Assembly (NCBI GenBank): GCA_026705345.1
Contig: JAPPAV010000078.1
Coordinates: forward strand, 1-46,820
From: Gammaproteobacteria bacterium
Lineage (GTDB): Bacteria; Pseudomonadota; Gammaproteobacteria; Pseudomonadales; Azotimanducaceae
Length of the DNA: 46,820 nt
Direction of reading: 5' to 3'
In this document: one piece after another, positions 34,985 through 43,941 of the stretch
Layout of the letters: the number at the start of each line of letters is the position of its first letter
How positions within the stretch are numbered: position 1 is the first letter of the stretch
The notes under the pieces: model-generated
Seen by the model: the letters and a program-made list of their open reading frames with translations, nothing else
What the model was told of the DNA's origin: nothing
The model's database searches: none
Translations under genes and position numbers: made by a program

Positions 34985-36793
34985 TCAGTTGGGGGCTTCC
35001 CACAGGGGGACCAGCCGTCCGCCGACGACCTCGGCCCAGAGAAGCGCCCGCCTGATCCGGCCGTCTTCCCCGAGCGAGAGAACGCCGGTGCTGCCGGGGA
35101 CGGGTTCCCGGCGAACGGTCAGCCGATCGAGTTGATTGGCGAGCCGGAACCCGTCGACCCCAAGGGCGAACAGCGACGCGTAGGTCCCCCGGCTTACCGG
35201 GAATGCCTCGTAGACGGATTTGCCGAGGTCTCCCGCATCGAGTGTCCACGGCATGGCGCAGACGTGCACGCCCTCAAGGCGCGACAGGTCGACGCTGGCG
35301 AGTGTGGCCGTCGAGGGTGCGAATACGGGCAAGTCGCCGGCGAAGTGGAAGTCGAGTGCGGGTTTCAGCGATAGGAACTCGTCGGCGTCGATCAGCGCGA
35401 CCACGGCGTCCACGTCGTCCCGGCGTCGAGGCGCGAACTCGAGGGTCGTCCCCACGAGTGATTCGATCTCCTCGGCACGCGTCCGACTCTCGTTGATGTG
35501 CAGCGCTTCACCCACGACGTTCGTAATCTCCGCAAGGCGGTGAAAGGTGCCGAAGCCGACGGTTTCGACCCCGTCGAGTTCGTTTTCCAACCGGATGCGG
35601 GCTCGCCCGGACCAACGGGCCGGCGAATCGAAGAGCACGATGCGTTCGATGTCCCGTGCCGAGAGCGCATCGGCGATGGCGGACGCCTGGTCTTCGATGG
35701 CGAGCGAGAACTGGATCATGGCGTCGGTGGTCGGGACACCGGGATCGAGATGATTGAGGGCGATGACGGGCAGTGCTGGGGACAGCGCCGAGAGGGCGGC
35801 AACCGCCTCCTTCTGCAGCGGACCGATGATCACTTCGGCACCCTGTTGTCGGGCCAGGTCGTAGGCGGCGGCGACCGACATCGCGTTCGTGTCGTAGAGG
35901 CGAATGCGCTGCGAATTCCCACCGCCGTAGAGGTATGCCGCCAGGAAGCCGTCCCGAACGGCTTCGCCGGCGGGGCCGAAGTCGCCGGTAGTTGGCAACA
36001 GCAGGGCAAGCTCGCTCGGGTCCCGGGCGAATTGCCGGAGCGTCGGCGGCGGGTGGCGTGCGGCCGGGTGATCGGGGTAACGGTTTCGCCAGCGTTGCCA
36101 CTGTTGCATCTGGCCACGGCTCGTGACGGCTGCATTGAAGTCGCTGGCGAGCATCCACCAGGCACGCGCCGATGGCGTGGGGGCGGACTCCGCTCGGGCG
36201 CGAAGTTCGATGACGGGCAATTGCGTCAGATCCCGCCAGATCGCAGCGCTCAGCCCCTCCAGCTTGGCGATGTCGGTGGTCAGGCCCACCAGGCCGATCA
36301 ACATGCGTACAGACCCGGCGCTGTCGCCCAGCGCCGACAGAGCGCGGGCGCGAACGCCCATGGCATGGCGGGCCTGTTCGGGTCCCTGCGGATCGAGGGC
36401 TGCCATAAGGCTCCGTATCTCCTCTTTGTCGCCCGCGGTCATTGCCAGTTCGAGCCGAATCGCGTCGAACCGGTATCGCGGTGCCCCTTCCAACGAGTCG
36501 GCCAAGGTTCCGGTCTCGGACTCCTCGGCGAGCATTCGCTGGACGATCTCGCCGACGCGGTTCGTCTCCCCGAGGTTGTGCAGTCGCTCCAGCGCGGCAA
36601 GGTGGTCGCGGGCTCTTGCAGCATCGTCGTCGCCGGCCTGCCCACGCTCGAGGTCGGCTTCGATAGCGGTCAGCGGACTGGGGACGTCTTGTTCCGGTGC
36701 CGGGTCGGGGCGCTCCGGGGTGCTTTTACAGCCACTCACTGCGAAGATGACGGCCAGCGCGAAAAGGCAGCCGGTGCGGGAGACCTTGCCCAT
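34985..36793 (-). CDS. lpoA: Penicillin-binding protein activator LpoA
   Basis: 602 residues from ATG 36793. Lipoprotein signal with lipobox AVSGC (Cys22), a TPR-like N-terminal half (about 40-280) and a C-terminal periplasmic-binding-protein-like half beginning near LALLLPTTGDFGPAGEAV. LpoA is an outer-membrane lipoprotein that stimulates the peptidoglycan synthase PBP1A. Its start codon and that of the divergent rsmI overlap by two bases (CATG at 36791-36794), so each gene's promoter must lie inside the other. Confidence 0.92.
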   Translation of the reverse strand: MGKVSRTGCLFALAVIFAVSGCKSTPERPDPAPEQDVPSPLTAIEADLERGQAGDDDAARARDHLAALERLHNLGETNRVGEIVQRMLAEESETGTLADSLEGAPRYRFDAIRLELAMTAGDKEEIRSLMAALDPQGPEQARHAMGVRARALSALGDSAGSVRMLIGLVGLTTDIAKLEGLSAAIWRDLTQLPVIELRARAESAPTPSARAWWMLASDFNAAVTSRGQMQQWQRWRNRYPDHPAARHPPPTLRQFARDPSELALLLPTTGDFGPAGEAVRDGFLAAYLYGGGNSQRIRLYDTNAMSVAAAYDLARQQGAEVIIGPLQKEAVAALSALSPALPVIALNHLDPGVPTTDAMIQFSLAIEDQASAIADALSARDIERIVLFDSPARWSGRARIRLENELDGVETVGFGTFHRLAEITNVVGEALHINESRTRAEEIESLVGTTLEFAPRRRDDVDAVVALIDADEFLSLKPALDFHFAGDLPVFAPSTATLASVDLSRLEGVHVCAMPWTLDAGDLGKSVYEAFPVSRGTYASLFALGVDGFRLANQLDRLTVRREPVPGSTGVLSLGEDGRIRRALLWAEVVGGRLVPLWEAPN

Positions 36794-37649
36794 GGACAAC
36801 GACACACCGCCCGACCCGACGTCTCGGCAGACGCGGTTGTACATCGTGGCAACGCCGATCGGAAACCTGGCGGACATCACGCAGCGGGCGGTGAACGTCC
36901 TCAAGTCGGTACCCGTGGTGGCGTGCGAGGATACCAGACGTGCTCGGGTGTTGTTGGCGCACATCGGCGCGACGCCGAGGCTGGTGGCGCTCCACGACCA
37001 CAACGAAGCGGCGGCAAGCGCACAGGTCCTCGAGTTCCTCGACTCTGGACAGGATGTCGCGCTGGTTTCCGACGCGGGCACGCCGACGGTCTCGGACCCC
37101 GGATTCGAACTCGTGCGGCTTGCCTGGGAAGCCGGTATCGTCGTCACCCCACTTCCCGGACCGAGCGCGGTCACTGCCGCCGTGGCGGCGTCGCCGATTC
37201 CCGTCAACCGCTTTCGGTTCGAGGGTTTCCTTCCGGCGAGGTCCGTAGCTCGCCGGGAGGCGTTGGTGAACATTCTGGCTTCTGACGTCGCCGTGGTTTT
37301 CTTCGAAGCACCGCACCGGCTGCGGGATACGTTGTCCGACCTGGTCGACCTCGGCGGCGCCGACCGATCGTTGCTCCTGTGCCGCGAGTTGACGAAGCTG
37401 CACGAGACGTTGACCGTCGGAACGGTTGCCGGGCTGCTGGACCCGCCAACCGTCTTGGATAGGGGCGAGTTCGCGTGCGTGCTGGCCCCAGCGTTGGAAT
37501 CCGACGAATCGCCGTCCGACCAGGCAATCGTGGACGTACTCGCGGCCGAACTACCGCCCGGACAGGCGGCAAGGCTTGCCGCGAAGATCACCGGCGCGTC
37601 GCGTCGGTCCCTCTACGAGCGAGCAATCGGTAGACCGGGCCGCGTTTGA
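36792..37649 (+). CDS. rsmI: 16S rRNA (cytidine-1402-2'-O)-methyltransferase
   Basis: 285 residues from ATG 36792; GGAG ten bases upstream lies in the lpoA coding region. Tetrapyrrole-methylase fold: LYIVATPIGNLADIT, CEDTRRARVLL, VSDAGTPTVSDPG and LPGPSAV are family hallmarks. It uses S-adenosylmethionine to methylate the ribose of C1402 in the ribosomal decoding centre. Divergent from lpoA, as in E. coli. Confidence 0.96.
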   Translation: MDNDTPPDPTSRQTRLYIVATPIGNLADITQRAVNVLKSVPVVACEDTRRARVLLAHIGATPRLVALHDHNEAAASAQVLEFLDSGQDVALVSDAGTPTVSDPGFELVRLAWEAGIVVTPLPGPSAVTAAVAASPIPVNRFRFEGFLPARSVARREALVNILASDVAVVFFEAPHRLRDTLSDLVDLGGADRSLLLCRELTKLHETLTVGTVAGLLDPPTVLDRGEFACVLAPALESDESPSDQAIVDVLAAELPPGQAARLAAKITGASRRSLYERAIGRPGRV

Positions 37650-37710
37650 ACGAGCTTGAACCCCACTAACGGTATCGCGGCAAGTCGGCCAGGCTGCTAC
37701 GCTCTAGTAC

Positions 37711-38077
<367 letters not shown>

Positions 38078-38096
38078 GCGACGGGCCATGGAACCC

Positions 38097-38122
38097 GTAG
38101 GGGCGACCCTTGCGGTCGCCCG
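38097..38122 (+). repeat. Hairpin repeat, type A, loop variant
   Basis: Arms GGGCGACC and GGTCGCCC with loop CTTGC instead of CTTGT; just downstream of rnpB. Confidence 0.85.
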
Positions 38123-38148
38123 TTCCGGACGTAACGGCCCCTTGGCAG

Positions 38149-38174
38149 CGGGACGGGACAAGCCCGTCCCCTAC
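38149..38174 (-). repeat. Hairpin repeat, type B
   Basis: Minus-strand copy with arms GGGACGGG and CCCGTCCC and loop CTTGT. Confidence 0.85.
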
Positions 38175-38302
38175 GCGTGGGCGATCGCCCCTCGGTCGTG
38201 TGCGAAATCGCTGAAATTGCGCCCTCTCACTGGCCAAATCGCCCGCGAAACCCCAAGCTCTTGGACGTTGTCCAATGAGCACACGGCAAAGGACAAGGAG
38301 CT

Positions 38303-38599
38303 GTGCCCAGTCAGTCGTACAAGTTTGTCCTGCGACTTCCCGATGAACTCCGCGACCGGGTAGCAGAGGCAGCCGCGCTCTACCGCCGCAGCATCAATTC
38401 GGAAATCGTCGCGCGCCTCGAACAGTCGCTCGCAGGACTCCCGGATGACGATGCGGAACGACGCCTCGAGCCGCCGTTCTTCGCGCAGATCGAGACTACC
38501 TTCCGCCGCGATCTCTCCGACGACGAAGACCGTTTGATCCGACTCTACCGACGCTTGTCCCGGCAGCAACGCCGAGCACTTCTGGACTTGATGAGTTGA
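38303..38599 (+). CDS. Arc-family ribbon-helix-helix DNA-binding protein
   Basis: 98 residues from GTG 38303, preceded by AAGGAG. The first ~50 residues (KFVLRLPDELRDRVAEAA, then RRSINSEIVARLEQSL) match the Arc repressor ribbon-helix-helix, with the strand FVLRL and the SxNSEI helix. The acidic-basic C-terminal extension (about 50-98) ends in RRLSRQQRRALLDLM and may mediate partner binding. No toxin gene is adjacent; it stands between rnpB and the RHS island and could be an orphan antitoxin or a regulator of the island. Confidence 0.78.
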   Translation: MPSQSYKFVLRLPDELRDRVAEAAALYRRSINSEIVARLEQSLAGLPDDDAERRLEPPFFAQIETTFRRDLSDDEDRLIRLYRRLSRQQRRALLDLMS

Positions 38600-38953
38600 C
38601 TGCGGGCCGGCGAACCACCTGACTAGGCCCTCCACTGTAGTTCCCCGACGGACGCATTGATCGTTTGCGCAGTTGTCCGGCTGGTGATGACGAGCCGCAG
38701 CGAATGGCCTGCTGGGCGATGACTCTGAACTAGCGCTCCACCTGATCGAGCCAGGACGCGTAGTTCGGGGTCGAGTCGACCACTCCTTCATACCATTGAT
38801 TTATTTGAAAAAACTACCCGAACGGGTAGTTATCCCATTGGATGTCGTCGGCTTCGTATAAGTAGTACCCGAAATCGGGGCGACCGTCGCACCCAACAAG
38901 CACCGAACTACCTGGGTGTCGGCAGGAACGAACGAGACGAACAAGGAAACCCG
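38600..38953. other. Gene-free leader upstream of the RHS gene
   Basis: No credible gene. It holds an AT-rich patch near 38790-38811 and the inverted repeat listed at 38803-38831. A TATAAG at 38857-38862 could be a -10, but no -35 is spaced to it. Confidence 0.5.
38803..38831 (-). terminator. Intrinsic-terminator-like hairpin reading leftward
   Basis: AACTACCCG-AA-CGGGTAGTT is a 9-bp perfect stem (38812-38831). On the minus strand it is followed by six T residues, the layout of a Rho-independent terminator. On the plus strand only TTAT follows. No minus-strand gene lies to its right, so what it would terminate is unclear. Confidence 0.5.
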
Positions 38954-39605
38954 ATGACCCGGCCTGCCCGACGCACTTCCCCACCGAACCGAAACCAGGC
39001 ACCCCGATGCCCGCACGGCCGCGCGACGGCGGCAGCGTTGCTGGCCGTGTGCGCGGCGCTCGCCGTCGCGGCCCCGAGGGCGGAGGCGTCCTCGACGTGG
39101 CTGACCGCGTCGGAAAGCACGAGCTCGACCGGCGACTACGCGCTGACGTGGCTGGCGGTGCCGATCCGGTCCGACCAGTTCACGTTGTACGAATGCGAGG
39201 GGGCGTCTTCGGCGTGCGCATCCATATCCAGGTTCTCGAACATCGCGAGGACGCGCCTGCGCACCTACGAGGTGCACGCGAAACCCGAGGGGACCTACAC
39301 GTACCGGCTGAAGGCGTGCTACGAGTCGGGTACGCAGCCGCGCTCGACGACTTGCGACTGGTCGTCGAACGCGACGGTGGCGGTGTCCTATCTGGCCGGC
39401 ACCGAGGCGGAGACGGCGACGGCGGCCGGCGGAATCCCGTACGCGACCGGGGTCACCAAGGGCGGCGACGCGTACGTCAACATCCCGGTGGCGGTGGTGC
39501 CGGGCGTCAACGGGCTGCAGCCGGCCCTGTCGATCGACTACAGCGACGGCCGCGAGCGGCAGCGGGCGGACGAGGAGGCGCCGGGCGACATCCTGGGCTT
39601 GGCGG
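38954..39605 (+). pseudogene. RHS/SpvB-type shell protein, N-terminal part, frameshifted
   Basis: From ATG 38954 (AAGGAA eight bases upstream): a Sec signal peptide with hydrophobic core (about residues 25-42), a ~100-residue beta-rich domain (45-150) and the start of an SpvB-like domain, GGDAYVNIPVAVVPGVNGLQPALSIDYS. After GDILGL, near 39600, the correct continuation (WRVGGLSAIRRC) is in another frame. The text is consistent with a ~5-nt deletion relative to the usual LGLGWRV phrase. The rest of the protein continues as the frame starting at 39636. In this frame translation runs on without meaning to 41044. Confidence 0.65.
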
Positions 39606-39635
39606 GTCGGCGGCCTGTCGGCGATCCGGCGCTGC

Positions 39636-41456
39636 GTGCGCAACACGGCCGACGCCGACGGCATCGGCCTGGACGGCGCCGACGGCCTGTGCATCGACGG
39701 CGAGCCGCTGGTGCGGACGTCGGGGACGCACCTGCAGCCCGGCGCGAAGTACCGGACGCTGCGCGAGAGCCATGCGCGGATCACGATCGAAGGGACGGCG
39801 GCATCGCCGTGGTTCGAGGTGGAGCTTCCCGACGGCCGGGTGCGCGAGTACGGGCGCACGGCCGACAGCGAGCTCCGGTTCGCCGTGGTGAGCGTCGGCC
39901 GGGTGACCTACACGCTCCCGCTGCTCTGGTCCATAAACAAGGAGACCGACGCGTTCGGCAACGAGATGCGCTACGAGTACAAGGAGGTCGAGTCGCTCGG
40001 CGCGCGGCATCCGAAGCGCATCGTGTACGGGGACGACGCCGACGCGGAGGTGGTGTTCGAGTACACGGGGCGCGGCGACGTCGACACGATGACGGTCGGC
40101 GGCCGGACGCAGCGGCAGTGGCTGCGCCTGCACCGCCTCGCCGTGCGCCTGGACGGCCGCGACGTGCGCGAGTACCGGCTGGAGAGCGAACGGACGACGG
40201 AGGGCTGGCTGCGCCTGCGCAAGGTGCAGCTGTGCGGTTGGCGCGACGCGGGCGCGGGCACGAAGGAGTGCCTGAAGCCGCTGTCCGTGACGTGGGAGAA
40301 ACCGGCGTCGGCGGTGCCCCACATGAAGACCTGCGTGGCGTCCGTCGACGACCCGCTGGGCCGGCGCACGAGCTTCGCGCGCGGAGTCCTCAAGTCGTCC
40401 GGAACCCACGGCTTCCTGTTCACGACGACCGAGCAGGGCCTGTTCGGGGCCGGCACGGCGCCGGCGAACGCCGCCGCGCTCGCGGCCAACGGCTCGGGGA
40501 ACATCAAGCCGGTCGTGACCACGGTGTCGCGGGACAACGGGATCGGCGGCACGCACGAGACGACGTACGCCTACCAGGGCCGCGGCTGGCGGAGCACGCG
40601 CAACTGGGGGTTCCTCTACTGCTACGCGGCGGGGCCGCTCTGCCAGGCCGCCGCCGGCGGCGGATTCACCAACGTGACGCAGGCGCTCACGAGCTGGAAC
40701 ATGTCGTGGCGCATTCCGATATTCGCGACCGTCACCTGGGGCCGGGTGTCGTTCGGCGTCGGCGGCTCGCTGTGGAGCGGCGAGGGCGGCGGCTTCTTCG
40801 GGCGCGGCGGGTTCTTCAGGCCGCGGGTGACCCTCCGGATCGGCCTGCCGTTTCCGGTGTTCACGTCGGCGGTTCGGTTGGTCTCCCTCGGGCGGGAGGC
40901 GTCGTCGGCGGACTGGCCGATGATCTCCGATCTGTTGGCCTATTGGCCGGTCTTCACGCGGGAGGAGCTCGTGTCGATCGGCGTGGGAAGCGTTCCGGTC
41001 GTGGGCACCGTACAGTCGGTGGTGGAGGTCGTATCGGGCCGTGACTACATCACCGACGAGCGGGTGAACCGGGGTGTGGCGGCGGTCGGCATCGTCGTGG
41101 GCGTCGTGCCGGGCGGCAAGGGCGCGCTGAAGGCCGGGACGAAGGTCATCGGCAAATTCGGTCCTAGGGGCGGGCGGCTAACCCTGCGCAAGCGAATGGA
41201 GGCGGAAGACCCGCCGCCGTTTCCGGGGGCGGAGGCGCACCACGACCTGGCGCAGGCGTTTCGTAAGGACTTCGAACGCGCGGGCTTGGACATCGACGAC
41301 CCCGCCCACGGACGCTGGGTTGGTGACAAACACAAGAACTGGAGTTGGGAATTTGGGCAGGAGTGGCATAGGTTTTTCAGAACGAATCCTGATCCGACCG
41401 CCGAGGAGATCCTCGCTAAGATGGAAGCGTTGAGGGCAACGGGCAAGTACAAATGA
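39636..41456 (+). CDS. RHS-shell remainder fused to nuclease-type toxin tip 1
   Basis: 606 residues from GTG 39636; by homology this is the rest of the gene starting at 38954. Residues 1-327 continue the SpvB/TcdB-type middle domain up to RGWRSTRNWGFL. The text then jumps straight to YCYAAGPLCQ, which in the second RHS gene follows the DPTG motif, so the whole RHS repeat core and its DPxG cleavage site are deleted. A pre-toxin domain follows (VPVVGTVQSVVEVVSGRDYIT...VPGGKGALKAG, like the PT-TG domain). The toxin tip, about residues 520-606, has AHHD at His535-His536, then DIDDP, H..W and W..F, resembling HNH/EndoVII-fold DUF2380 (SitA6-type) toxins. It overlaps its immunity gene by ATGA. Confidence 0.7.
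   Translation: MRNTADADGIGLDGADGLCIDGEPLVRTSGTHLQPGAKYRTLRESHARITIEGTAASPWFEVELPDGRVREYGRTADSELRFAVVSVGRVTYTLPLLWSINKETDAFGNEMRYEYKEVESLGARHPKRIVYGDDADAEVVFEYTGRGDVDTMTVGGRTQRQWLRLHRLAVRLDGRDVREYRLESERTTEGWLRLRKVQLCGWRDAGAGTKECLKPLSVTWEKPASAVPHMKTCVASVDDPLGRRTSFARGVLKSSGTHGFLFTTTEQGLFGAGTAPANAAALAANGSGNIKPVVTTVSRDNGIGGTHETTYAYQGRGWRSTRNWGFLYCYAAGPLCQAAAGGGFTNVTQALTSWNMSWRIPIFATVTWGRVSFGVGGSLWSGEGGGFFGRGGFFRPRVTLRIGLPFPVFTSAVRLVSLGREASSADWPMISDLLAYWPVFTREELVSIGVGSVPVVGTVQSVVEVVSGRDYITDERVNRGVAAVGIVVGVVPGGKGALKAGTKVIGKFGPRGGRLTLRKRMEAEDPPPFPGAEAHHDLAQAFRKDFERAGLDIDDPAHGRWVGDKHKNWSWEFGQEWHRFFRTNPDPTAEEILAKMEALRATGKYK
40618..41150 (+). repeat. Duplicated pre-toxin segment, copy 1
   Basis: Aligns without gaps to 44921-45453. 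Bases 40680-41137 (458 nt) are identical to 44983-45440; the flanks show scattered changes and then diverge into the different toxin tips. Confidence 0.9.
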
Positions 41457-42094
41457 CAAGCTTCTACGGTATAGAGGACCGGACGCTGTCCGCCCGGGGC
41501 ATGCCGTGGATCGAGGAATTCACGGCAGGCGTCGTGGCTGCCAAGGACTGCGTAGCCTGCGGGACGACACCGCAGTGGCCCGCACGGGACATGTTGGCAC
41601 GGCTCGACCCAAGGCGAGGAACACGATGGCCAGACTTGATTGGCACCGGCCATCTCGCGTGGTTGTTCATCGGGTCGGGCCGTTTCGTGGAAGCGCTACA
41701 GGCGGATGGCATGCGCGTGGAGCTGGGTGGCCGCATCCGCTTCACGGAGCCGTTGCCGAGGCGTTTGTCGCTGGCGGATGCACCTCAATACTATTGGGTG
41801 GACCCCCACCGGCACCGCGCGGCCAGAATGGACTATGTGGCGAGCGGCTTTGTTGGCGTCGAGCGATGTGCGGCTTGTGGTCGGCATCGCTACGACATCA
41901 AGGCGTCAAAGGCTGACAGTCCAAGCGTATTCCACTACGACGCGTCGTCGCGGCTGGATCTCTTCACGACGGATTTGGGGCGACAGTTCTATTGCACGGA
42001 ACGTGTACTCGAGTGCGCGAAGGTGCACCGACTGACAAACCTCGCGTTCTGGCGGGTGGAGGAGGGCCCGTTCGGCAAACCGGTGAAGTACTAG
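41453..42094 (+). CDS. Immunity protein 1, double-CXXCG family (SitI6-like)
   Basis: 213 residues. Two CxxCG motifs, CVACG (Cys33, Cys36) and CAACG (Cys139, Cys142), probably bind one metal ion. This pattern, with an N-terminal FYGIEDR strand and an RWPDLIG block, matches the myxobacterial double-CXXCG proteins known as immunity partners of Sit toxins. The start overlaps the toxin stop by four bases, as expected for a cognate immunity gene. It should bind and neutralise toxin tip 1 in the cytoplasm. Family assignment is from memory of the motif layout. Confidence 0.72.
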   Translation: MTSFYGIEDRTLSARGMPWIEEFTAGVVAAKDCVACGTTPQWPARDMLARLDPRRGTRWPDLIGTGHLAWLFIGSGRFVEALQADGMRVELGGRIRFTEPLPRRLSLADAPQYYWVDPHRHRAARMDYVASGFVGVERCAACGRHRYDIKASKADSPSVFHYDASSRLDLFTTDLGRQFYCTERVLECAKVHRLTNLAFWRVEEGPFGKPVKY

Positions 42095-42186
42095 GTGCGA
42101 GCCCGGTTGCCGGTTCTCGGGTTTTGCGTCCTGAACTACAGGTTCGGATCGAAAGAGTGTCGGGCGTGAACCCGGAGTATTGACAA

Positions 42187-42939
42187 ATGTCGAACCAAAG
42201 CAAATCTCGCATGGAAGTGTGGCGGTTGCCTCCCGTGCGATTCGTCAGGGAGCAGATGGGACGGACGGAGGACCAACTGAAAGCCGCCATCGTGCGGCGG
42301 TGGACAGAACGGGAGTGCGGCCCTTTGCGTGCGTATTTGGTCGAAGTGGAGTATCGGTGGAAGAAGGGAGGCGTGGCATTGTGCATCGCACTTGACGCAG
42401 ATCCGGATGGGCAGATGGTGGAAGACGCGGTGGTCACCTTTCACGGGATGTTCAGGTCGGACGAGCATCTCGACGTGTTCTTCGTGAAGCAGGAGCAGGA
42501 GAGGCGTTTACGCCAGGTCTGCTGCCCGTTCTTCAGTTCCAAGCGGCTTCCGGTGCCGGACTTTTGGATGCTGACCACCGATGGCGCGATGCTCGAGGAA
42601 CCACGGGCATGCTACAAGACCCGACGACTGGCGGGCGGGCACTCGGACGGCTACCTGCTGTGCGAGATTGTCCCGCCCTTCGTTGGCCAACGGTATGGCC
42701 TTGGCGCACGCGACATCCACCGAGTCGTGATGACCGGTCGTGACCCCGGGTCGTCGGTTTTCGCCATCAAGAAATGGCCTGCGGATGTCCATGTGTGGCG
42801 ACTGACGGTCGACGTCTCCGACGAGGTCTTTGCGTTTGCGGGGGACGAGTTTGAGTCGATGATCTGGGCAGAACTCTATGACAGTCGTTTCGCAACCTTG
42901 CCGGGCTCGGCGCAATCCAGTCGTGTCGTGAAGATGTAG
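42187..42939 (+). CDS. Protein of unknown function, candidate orphan immunity protein
   Basis: 250 residues from ATG 42187. I recognise no family. It is soluble, mixed alpha/beta, with no signal peptide or membrane segment; notable stretches are VEVEYRWKKGGVALCIALD and a Cys-Cys pair in RQVCCPFFSS. It lies 92 nt after immunity gene 1 on the same strand and is followed by the same junction sequence that follows immunity gene 2. Base composition is lower in GC than the RHS genes, like the immunity genes. By position it may be an immunity gene whose toxin tip has been lost, but there is no direct sign. Confidence 0.5.
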   Translation: MSNQSKSRMEVWRLPPVRFVREQMGRTEDQLKAAIVRRWTERECGPLRAYLVEVEYRWKKGGVALCIALDADPDGQMVEDAVVTFHGMFRSDEHLDVFFVKQEQERRLRQVCCPFFSSKRLPVPDFWMLTTDGAMLEEPRACYKTRRLAGGHSDGYLLCEIVPPFVGQRYGLGARDIHRVVMTGRDPGSSVFAIKKWPADVHVWRLTVDVSDEVFAFAGDEFESMIWAELYDSRFATLPGSAQSSRVVKM

Positions 42940-43445
42940 CGAGAATTGGATACGCCAATTAGAGGGATTTCCGGACACACGTGATCTCCGTCCTACAAGG
43001 CCTTGGGAAGTGGAGTCTCCGGTCAGATTGAGCCACCGGGTGGGAGTTCGGTCGTCGCCAACCACGCGCGCTCGGACACGGCGGCGCCTCGCTGCGGGCT
43101 GATAGAGCGTTACCCTGAGGCGCTGGGTTTTCCCCAGCGCGTTCGGGAGGTGAGTGCGCTGCAGCACGGTTCGGGATCGCACCGGAGTATGAGCCGACGC
43201 GACGCCACGGAGGGCGTACGGGAACGTGGAAAGGGCGGCTTCTGACGTGGAGTTCTAGACGTGGAGTTCTAGACACAAGGGATTTCGACCCTACGTGCCG
43301 CTAGGCCGAAGTCGTACAGGCTAGCCCATTACGGGCGAAACTGGACCCAGGCTGGGGCCGGTCCGGACGCACTCGACATTGATCCTCCCGGTCGGCTATA
43401 CCGGGACGGGGCGCGCGGCCTAACGTGGCGACCTGGGCGGTCCGA
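42940..43445 (+). repeat. Non-coding junction, diverged copy 1
   Basis: No credible gene. Pieces align with the junction copies at 43446 and 46500. GATTTCCGGACACACGTG at 42968 matches their first line. The stretch 43265-43345 (GGGATTTCGACCCTAC..., GCCGAAGTCGTACAGG, GCGAAACTGGACCC) matches their second half. A 15-nt direct repeat, GACGTGGAGTTCTAG, occurs twice at 43243-43272. Confidence 0.5.
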
Positions 43446-43655
43446 GGCGTGATTTCCGGAAGGCGTGATTACCGGACACACGCGATTTCCGTCCTACACG
43501 GAGTTCCGCACACACGCGGTTTTCGATCCTGCCTGCTGCGGGGCTGAAGTCGCCGGCGGTAGCCGACCGACCCCAAGACTCGACCGGACTTCGGTATTTC
43601 CGGACCAAGTGACTTGCCGTCCTACGCTCGTCGATACGGGCGGGCGGCACGCTGG
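43446..43655 (+). repeat. Non-coding junction, copy 2
   Basis: About 200 nt closely similar to 46500-46695, ending in both cases GCGGGCGGGCGGCACGC or near it just before an RHS fragment. Inside, short motifs of the type GCGTGATTTCCGGA and CGCGATTTCCGTCCTAC recur with small changes (43447, 43462, 43481, 43513, 43594). Confidence 0.65.
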
Positions 43656-43850
43656 TCGAACGCAGCGACCTCGGCGAACCTCGAAGTCGCGACGACGATC
43701 ACGTGCTACACGAGCGGGCACGTGATCCGCTACGACGCGGCCACCGGCGACGACACCTTCGTCGAGTGGGACGGGCGCGGGAGGGTCTCCCGGATCACGG
43801 TCGGGGCGTCGAAGACGACGGCCACGCCGACGGCGCGGGGAGTGGAACTA
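43656..43850 (+). pseudogene. RHS repeat fragment
   Basis: Encodes NAATSANLEVATTI, then SGHVIRYDAATGDDTFVEWD and GRVSRITVGASKT, a partial duplicate of the RHS unit at 44125-44310 in the next gene. There is no signal peptide or start, and the frame runs into unrelated sequence after 43840, ending in an in-frame TAG before the next RHS stretch. It is a displaced piece of an RHS gene. Confidence 0.65.
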
Positions 43851-43941
43851 GGGACACCTTCCGACGCGTTGGGTGACACATACGTAGGGACGCGATGTCG
43901 GCCGCCGCGAGGTCGGCTCCGGTGCCACCGCGGACACCGAC

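Noticed and set aside
35498-37285. Long plus-strand frame opposite lpoA
   Set aside because: lpoA is identified by its lipobox and both domains; the opposing frame has no protein-like features.
37650-37710. Full sigma-70 promoter for rnpB
   Set aside because: A TACGCT -10 is plausible, but nothing like a -35 lies at the right distance, so no promoter feature is listed.
38954-41044. The uninterrupted 696-codon frame starting at the RHS signal peptide
   Set aside because: Only the first ~215 codons are meaningful; beyond 39600 the RHS protein continues in the other frame, and this frame becomes an arginine-rich shadow.
43003-43245. Small plus-strand open frame after the 250-residue gene
   Set aside because: No ribosome site, no homology in sight, and much of the surrounding DNA aligns with the non-coding junction copies.
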